Part shown: piece after piece, positions 59,380 through 64,000 of the stretch
Layout of the letters: each line of letters begins with the position of its first letter
Position numbering within the stretch: the first letter of the stretch is position 1
Source of the DNA: Agrobacterium tumefaciens
GTDB taxonomy: Bacteria > Pseudomonadota > Alphaproteobacteria > Rhizobiales > Rhizobiaceae
Direction of reading: 5' to 3'
Assembly (NCBI RefSeq): GCF_005221325.1
Contig: NZ_CP039889.1
Location: forward strand, 62,001 to 126,000
DNA length: 64,000 nt
Position numbers and translations under genes: made by a program
The notes under the pieces: model-generated
What the model saw: the letters and a program-made list of their open reading frames with translations, nothing else
Databases searched by the model: none
What the model was told of the DNA's origin: nothing

Positions 59380-60366
59380 CTATTCGAGACGGATGCGCGG
59401 ATCGACCAGCGCAAGCAGGATGTCGCTGATCAGCGACCCGATCAGCGTCAGCGCGCAGATCAGAAGCACGAAAGCGCCGGCGAGATACATGTCCTGCGCC
59501 ATCAAGGACTGCAAAAGCAGCGGCGCGGCCGTGGGCAGGTTGAGGACGATGGCGACAACCACGGAGCCCGAAATAAGATTGGGCAACAGCCACGCAATGG
59601 TGGAAATGAACGGGTTGAGCGCAATTCTCAACGGGTATTTCGTCAGCAGCTTGAATTCGGACAGTCCCTTCGCACGCGCTGTGGTCACATAGGGCTTGGG
59701 CAATTCGTCCAGCATATTGGCACGCATGACGCGGATGAGGCTGGCCGTGGAAGACACAGCAAGGATCGCGACCGGCAGCCAGATATGCGCCATCAGGTCC
59801 ATCATCTTGGCGATGCTCCAGGACGCAGTTTCATATTCCGCGGAGAATAGCCCGCCGACATCGGCCCCGAACTCCACCGCCGCGACATACATCAGCACCA
59901 GCGCCAACAGGAATGACGGTATGGAAAGGCCGAAAAAGGAGAAGGCTGTAAAGAGGTAATCGCCGATCGAATATTTGCGCACGGCGGAAAAGACGCCGAT
60001 CGGAAGCGCGATGGCCCATGTTGCGAGAAGGCTGGCAATGGCCAGAACCAGCGTCAGCGCCATGCGCTCCCAGATGAGGCCGGAAACCGGCTGCTGCCAC
60101 TCGAAGGAGATTCCGAAATCACCGCGGCTGATGATGCCCCATATCCATTTCAGATATTGCACGATCATCGGGTCATCGAGGCCAAAGCGTTCACGCAGCT
60201 GCGCCGCCGTATTGTGGTCGATGACCTCGTTGGAAGCGGCCAAGGTGGCGATATAAGTCGTCACATAGTCGCCGGGTGGCAGCTGGATCAGGACAAAGGC
60301 AAGGAAACTGACGGCAAACAGGGACGGTATCATCCACAGCAGGCGTTTTACGATAAAAAGCAGCAT
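59380..60366 (-). CDS. Peptide/oligosaccharide-type ABC permease (DppB/YejB family)
   Basis: A 328-residue permease with about six helices, beginning M-L-L-F-I-V-K-R-L-L-W-M-I-P-S-L, and with the EAA-type loop T-T-A-R-A-K-G-L-S-E-F-K. The ATG at 60366 gives the usual N-terminus; the 11-residue upstream extension has no hydrophobic or family features. It precedes the DppC-type permease by 9 bp. Confidence 0.87.
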   Translation of the reverse strand: MLLFIVKRLLWMIPSLFAVSFLAFVLIQLPPGDYVTTYIATLAASNEVIDHNTAAQLRERFGLDDPMIVQYLKWIWGIISRGDFGISFEWQQPVSGLIWERMALTLVLAIASLLATWAIALPIGVFSAVRKYSIGDYLFTAFSFFGLSIPSFLLALVLMYVAAVEFGADVGGLFSAEYETASWSIAKMMDLMAHIWLPVAILAVSSTASLIRVMRANMLDELPKPYVTTARAKGLSEFKLLTKYPLRIALNPFISTIAWLLPNLISGSVVVAIVLNLPTAAPLLLQSLMAQDMYLAGAFVLLICALTLIGSLISDILLALVDPRIRLE

Positions 60367-60486
60367 GTCGCTCTCGCAATCACATTGTGCAACACGCACC
60401 GCCTCCCCTTGAGGAGACGGGTCGTGGGTGGTCGAAACAACCTGAGAAGCGTCGCCGCTTTAGGCGGCGACGCCCATATGGCGTTG

Positions 60487-62436
60487 TCAGCTTGTGAAGG
60501 TGAACTGTTGCGGCAGCGCCGGGCCGGGATTGGGCCAGGACCAGCTGTCGGGCTCCGTTTCCGGCACATTGCGCAGATTGTTGCGGATGATGCCGAAACC
60601 ACCCACCGCAAGGCAGAGGCCGATTGTCTCGAACTCTTCCGCCGCAATATCGAAGATTTCCTTCATCTTCTCGCCGCGCTTGGCAAGATCGGCCGTCGAA
60701 CGCGCCTCATCAAACAGCTTGAAGCGTTTCTTCTGGCTTTCCGGCGGCTCTTCGCCCTTCTGGCCGTTGGATGTGTACCAGAGCGCCCAAGGGATGGCGT
60801 AACGCGAACCCTGCGGATGGAAGGCGAAGAAATCGCGCGGGTCGAGCATTGGATCGAGACCGCCGGGGCCGGGCCACACAGCCGCATCATGGGCGTTGTC
60901 ATCGCCACGCGTGTAATAGAGCGCGCGTTCGATGGTGTTGACCTTGATATCGACGCCGATCTGCGCCCACTGCGCCTTCACCAGTTCCAGCGCATCGACC
61001 AGATCGGGATAGAGCGTCGGAATGACATCGATCGAGAAGAAGATCGGCTGGCCGTCAGGCCGCAACCGGATGCCGTTGCCGTTCTTCTTGTCGTAGCCGG
61101 CCTTGTCGAGAAGATCATTGGCCTTGTCGACATCATATTCGGTGAACTGGCGCGCCAGCTTTTCATTATACCAGGGGTGTGTCGGGCGCGGCCCGGCCTG
61201 ATATCCCTCGCTCTGGCCGAAATAGACGATGTCGATGATTTCCTGCCGGTTGAGCGCGACGGACAGCGCCTGACGGAACGACTTGTCGGCGAACATCTTG
61301 CGCATTGCCGGATCTTTATGGGTGATATTCAGGTAGATCTGGCACTGCTGCGAGGCAGACGGCACCAGTGTCAGCAGGCGATAATCGCCTTTTTTCATGT
61401 TTTGCGAGAGCGTCGGCTTGTTGGCGAGAACGCTGATATGGCGCTCCTGAATGTCGATCTTGCCGGAAATGACGTTCAGCATCAGCGATTCGACATCCTG
61501 CGAGATGCCGAAATTGACTTCGTCGATGTAAGGAAGCTGGTTGCCTTCGGTATCAACCTGCCAGAAGTAAGGGTTACGGGTCATGACCACTCGGGTCGCG
61601 CCACCGGAATAAGGTTCCTTCACCACCCATGGGTCGAGCGTCGGCTTGTCGACATTCGACCAGCGGGACGGAATTTCGATGTCGCCGCACTTGGCCCGGA
61701 ACAGTTCCGTCCAGCTAGAGACGCCCGCAGCCTTCACATCGGCATCGAGCGCCGTGTTGTATTTCGGCAGAAACTTGCTGCAATAATGCTTGGGAAACAG
61801 CGTCGGGTGCTGGCCAAGCGGCGTGGCGAGGTTTTCCAGATAGAGCGCATTCGGTGCCGCGAATTTGAACCTTACCGTGAAATCATCGACCTTTTCGACG
61901 TCGACGGCCTTGCCGGCCACGGAAAGCTGCGCCGGGGTTGCGCTGTAAAGCTCCTTGTTCTTGATGCAGTCCTCTATGGCGAACACAACGTCATCTGCGG
62001 TGAAGGGATGTCCGTCAGACCATTTTGCGCCCTGCAACAGATGGAAGGTGAACTGCGAGGCGTCGTCGTTGACTTCCCATTTTTCAGCCAGGTTCGGCAG
62101 AACCTCGGTGAAGTCCATGTTCCAGCGCACCAGCCCCTGATTGCCGACCATGCGCAGGATGCCGTTATGGTCCGACGAGCCGCGCAGACCGCGACGCAAT
62201 GTGCCGCCATAGGTGCCGATCTTTTCATGCGGTGTCACCACCATCGGATTTTTCGGCAGGCGCTCTGCTAAGGGCGGCAATTTGCCGTCCTTTACCAGTG
62301 CCTCAAGTGCCGGGGCCTCCTTGCCGGTGGCAGCCCTGGCCGAGGTCCCGATGACGGAAAGGGCAGCGACGCCCCCAAGCCCCGCCATGAAGGTTCGGCG
62401 CGTCACGCCCTGTGAAAATGCATCGCCATCGCGCAT
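60487..62436 (-). CDS. ABC transporter substrate-binding protein (SBP_bac_5), Tat-exported
   Basis: A 649-residue periplasmic binding protein, longer than peptide-binding DppA (about 535) and closer in size to the oligosaccharide-type members of the family. The signal V-T-R-R-T-F-M-A-G-L-G-G is a twin-arginine type, cleaved after S-A-R-A. Family signature sequences around A-K-W-S-D-G-H-P-F-T-A-D-D-V and R-Q-A-L-S-V-A-L-N-R-Q are present. The ATG at 62436 has GGGAGGA upstream. It is first in an operon with a sugar-acid dehydratase and an aldose epimerase, so a sugar ligand is inferred. Confidence 0.9.
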   Translation of the reverse strand: MRDGDAFSQGVTRRTFMAGLGGVAALSVIGTSARAATGKEAPALEALVKDGKLPPLAERLPKNPMVVTPHEKIGTYGGTLRRGLRGSSDHNGILRMVGNQGLVRWNMDFTEVLPNLAEKWEVNDDASQFTFHLLQGAKWSDGHPFTADDVVFAIEDCIKNKELYSATPAQLSVAGKAVDVEKVDDFTVRFKFAAPNALYLENLATPLGQHPTLFPKHYCSKFLPKYNTALDADVKAAGVSSWTELFRAKCGDIEIPSRWSNVDKPTLDPWVVKEPYSGGATRVVMTRNPYFWQVDTEGNQLPYIDEVNFGISQDVESLMLNVISGKIDIQERHISVLANKPTLSQNMKKGDYRLLTLVPSASQQCQIYLNITHKDPAMRKMFADKSFRQALSVALNRQEIIDIVYFGQSEGYQAGPRPTHPWYNEKLARQFTEYDVDKANDLLDKAGYDKKNGNGIRLRPDGQPIFFSIDVIPTLYPDLVDALELVKAQWAQIGVDIKVNTIERALYYTRGDDNAHDAAVWPGPGGLDPMLDPRDFFAFHPQGSRYAIPWALWYTSNGQKGEEPPESQKKRFKLFDEARSTADLAKRGEKMKEIFDIAAEEFETIGLCLAVGGFGIIRNNLRNVPETEPDSWSWPNPGPALPQQFTFTS

Positions 62437-62738
62437 CGATAATCCTCCCAAAAAATCACCGGCAGCGAAACAGTTCTCACTGTACCGCGACAGCCCTCCC
62501 GGCCAGCCAGCGCACCGATCCTCCATCGGCAGGGGCAGACCATATGGGCGTTTTCAGATGATTACAAGTATTGACAGATTTTTACATATTTTTTATTCGT
62601 AGACCGGTTTTCAGGATCAGGACTGAAGAAAAAATCGGCACGACCGTGCTCTCGCTCACAAAAACCCCCGTATTTCTGTTGCGATTGAAATGCAGGAAAA
62701 TCCATTAACTTCAGCGATTTGCAACGAAAGGGCTGCTG
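62437..62738. other. Divergent control region between the importer and the second GntR gene
   Basis: About 300 bp, no gene seen. The middle (62560..62600) is AT-rich and contains TTGACA at 62571..62576, a possible -35 element for the plus strand, but no good -10 at 16-18 bp. I found no clean GntR-type palindrome by eye. Confidence 0.35.
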
Positions 62739-63458
62739 ATGGACAATCAAACCGCATCTGCCGCCGCTCGAGGCGAGACTCGGCTGAGCGACATCATCTA
62801 CGAAAAGATCGTGGGCATGATTTCGGACGGGCGGTTTCCCGTAAACGAGCGGTTGCCATCGGAACAGAATCTGGCGTCGTTATTCGGCGCATCCCGGCCA
62901 GTTGTGCGTGAAGCGCTGGAGCGGCTGCGAAACGATGGACTCATCGTATCCCAGAAGGGATCGGGCTCCTATGTGCGCCAGCAGCCGGATTCGTCCGTGT
63001 TGCAGCAGGTCCCTGTCGGCTCGCTTGCTGACGTACAGCGGTTTTTCGAATTCCGGTCCGGCCTCGAATCTGCAGCCGCCGAGCTTGCGGCGCGCAACTG
63101 GCAACCAGCCGACAAGTTGCGCATCGAGCAGGCGATTACAGCACTGGAACAGTGTCTGGAGCGCACCGAACTCGGTGCGGAGGAAGACTTTGCCCTGCAC
63201 GAAGCCATCGCGAAGGCGAGCCATAACCAGTTCCACATCACCGTGCGGATCTGGTTCAAACCTCATTTCGCCATCGGTCAATCGGTGACACGCAGCCTCA
63301 GCCTCAAACGGACGCCGCAGCATGTGCGCGAGGTGCAGAACGAACATACCGCAATCGTTGAGGCGATTTTTGCGCGGCAGGAGCAGGCCGCGCATGACGC
63401 AATGAAAGACCACATATTAAAGGCCCGCGCCCGCATGTTTCAGGGCGTCGGCAGTTAG
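62739..63458 (+). CDS. GntR/FadR-family regulator
   Basis: A 239-residue regulator with an N-terminal winged helix (about 15-80, L-P-S-E-Q-N-L-A-S-L-F-G-A-S-R-P-V-V-R-E-A-L) and a FCD effector domain. The latter has F-R-S-G-L-E-S-A-A-A-E-L-A, L-H-E-A-I-A-K-A-S-H-N and H-T-A-I-V-E-A-I-F. Divergent from the sugar-type importer and 57 bp upstream of the lactonase gene, it probably controls both. An AAAGGG site precedes the ATG. Related proteins respond to sugar acids such as gluconate, galactonate or uronates. Confidence 0.88.
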   Translation: MDNQTASAAARGETRLSDIIYEKIVGMISDGRFPVNERLPSEQNLASLFGASRPVVREALERLRNDGLIVSQKGSGSYVRQQPDSSVLQQVPVGSLADVQRFFEFRSGLESAAAELAARNWQPADKLRIEQAITALEQCLERTELGAEEDFALHEAIAKASHNQFHITVRIWFKPHFAIGQSVTRSLSLKRTPQHVREVQNEHTAIVEAIFARQEQAAHDAMKDHILKARARMFQGVGS

Positions 63459-63515
63459 GCCGCGTCCTGCAACTTCGAAGACAGCATTACAGAGGACGAT
63501 GAGGGAGAGGAACCA

Positions 63516-64000
63516 GTGAGCCAGCCGCGCATAATAGAACCGAAGCTCCGTTCCCTGATCGATATTCCCTTGAAGGTCGGCGAATCGCCGGCCTGGGATG
63601 AGCGAACCGGCGACCTGTGGTTCGTCGATATTCTCGCCCCCGCCATTTTCTGCCTCTCGCAGAGTGGAAAGCTGGACAGATACGATGTGCCCGCGCAGGT
63701 GGGTTGTCTCGGGCTTTGCGACAACGGCATGATCGTGGCTGGCCTCAAAACCGGCGTGCACCTTCTCGATCCGGCCACCGGTAAGCTCGAACTTCTGTGC
63801 GACCCGGATGAAGGACGGGCCGACAGCCGCCTCAATGACGGCAAGGTCGGTCCGGACGGCCATTTCTGGGTGGGAACCCGCGACGAGGCCGCCGTGCCGA
63901 CAGGCAATGCGCGTCTCTACCGTGTTGCTCCTGACGGGGCGGTAGAGCGCATCATCGATGGCGACATGCTGACATCCAACGGCCTTGCCTGGAGCCCGGA
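63516..64000 (+). CDS. SMP-30/gluconolactonase family lactonase, 3' truncated by window
   Basis: An open frame from GTG 63516 to the window end, 161 codons seen. A GAGGGAGAGG ribosome site lies just upstream. The protein is a six-bladed-propeller lactonase: V-G-E-S-P-A-W-D holds the first metal Glu, S-R-L-N-D-G-K-V-G-P-D-G-H-F-W-V-G-T is the family core, and T-S-N-G-L-A-W-S-P-D is the start of the next metal motif. It would hydrolyse a sugar lactone (glucono-, galactono- or arabinolactone-like) to its aldonic acid, the kind of substrate the dehydratase at 55282 would use. Confidence 0.88.
   Translation, partial: MSQPRIIEPKLRSLIDIPLKVGESPAWDERTGDLWFVDILAPAIFCLSQSGKLDRYDVPAQVGCLGLCDNGMIVAGLKTGVHLLDPATGKLELLCDPDEGRADSRLNDGKVGPDGHFWVGTRDEAAVPTGNARLYRVAPDGAVERIIDGDMLTSNGLAWSP

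Noticed and set aside
58283..59593. 436-codon open frame on the minus strand
   Set aside because: It overlaps the permease gene in another frame and has the Arg/Ala/Pro bias of an out-of-frame reading.
60157..62271. 704-codon open frame on the plus strand
   Set aside because: It lies entirely opposite a binding-protein gene and a permease end with full family motifs; its translation shows no domain and is explained by high GC content.

Overview
The window is GC-rich alphaproteobacterial DNA, most likely from an Agrobacterium (Rhizobium/Agrobacterium group) secondary chromosome or chromid. The main evidence is a 289-residue protein at 6390..7259 that matches, as I remember it, the characterised Agrobacterium tumefaciens D-psicose (D-allulose) 3-epimerase almost residue for residue, with all four metal/catalytic residues at the published numbers. 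A 209-residue CatB-type acetyltransferase and rhizobial-style ectoine uptake/degradation genes agree with this. No rRNA, tRNA, CRISPR array, IS element or phage gene was seen. The window is about 90% coding and dominated by solute import and catabolic operons, as expected of a plant- or soil-associated accessory replicon.

Layout. 1..5215 (+): 3' end of an ectoine operon, doeA (cut by the window edge), doeB, ehuB, ehuC, ehuD, ehuA. 5244..6239 (-): unknown membrane-anchored protein. 6390..13468 (-): a seven-gene sugar operon (RbsABC-type importer, two TIM-barrel ketose epimerases, a P-loop sugar kinase) centred on D-psicose 3-epimerase, with a divergent LacI regulator (13709..14788) and two tandem palindromic operators between them. 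14886..15209 (+): small TPR-like protein. 15333..20363 (+): AcoR-type sigma-54 activator, then a medium-chain alcohol dehydrogenase and a flavin monooxygenase behind a well-matched -24/-12 promoter. 20419..22821: divergent MarR regulator and ClC chloride channel with a shared palindrome. 22875..26032 (-): catB, a small membrane protein, a chemoreceptor. 26443..29232 (-): acnB. 29596..34188 (+): four-gene Csu-like chaperone-usher fimbrial operon. 34182..37767 (-): ABC-F ATPase and MsbA-like exporter. 38225..40548 (-): orphan TctC-type binding protein, Tat-exported Fe/Mn superoxide dismutase, small secreted Cys/Arg/Tyr-rich protein.

40819..46362 (+): ABC importer translationally coupled to a glycerophosphodiesterase and an inositol-monophosphatase-family phosphatase, suggesting uptake and stepwise breakdown of glycerophosphodiesters, perhaps glycerophosphoinositol. 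46405..54267 (-): GntR regulator, peptide-type ABC importer and a cytoplasmic gamma-glutamyltransferase, suggesting import of gamma-glutamyl compounds such as glutathione. 54417..62436 (-): second peptide/oligosaccharide-type ABC importer with a galactonate-dehydratase-like enolase-superfamily enzyme and an aldose 1-epimerase; divergent from it are a second GntR regulator (62739..63458) and the start of an SMP-30/gluconolactonase gene that runs off the window end. Together these look like a sugar or sugar-acid catabolic locus.

The most interesting signals are the allulose locus with its double operator and intra-operon hairpin, the sigma-54-controlled alcohol/ketone module, the glycerophosphodiester operon, and an intrinsic terminator at 35928..35965 facing away from the genes around it, next to an overlapping upstream ORF of the ABC-F gene.
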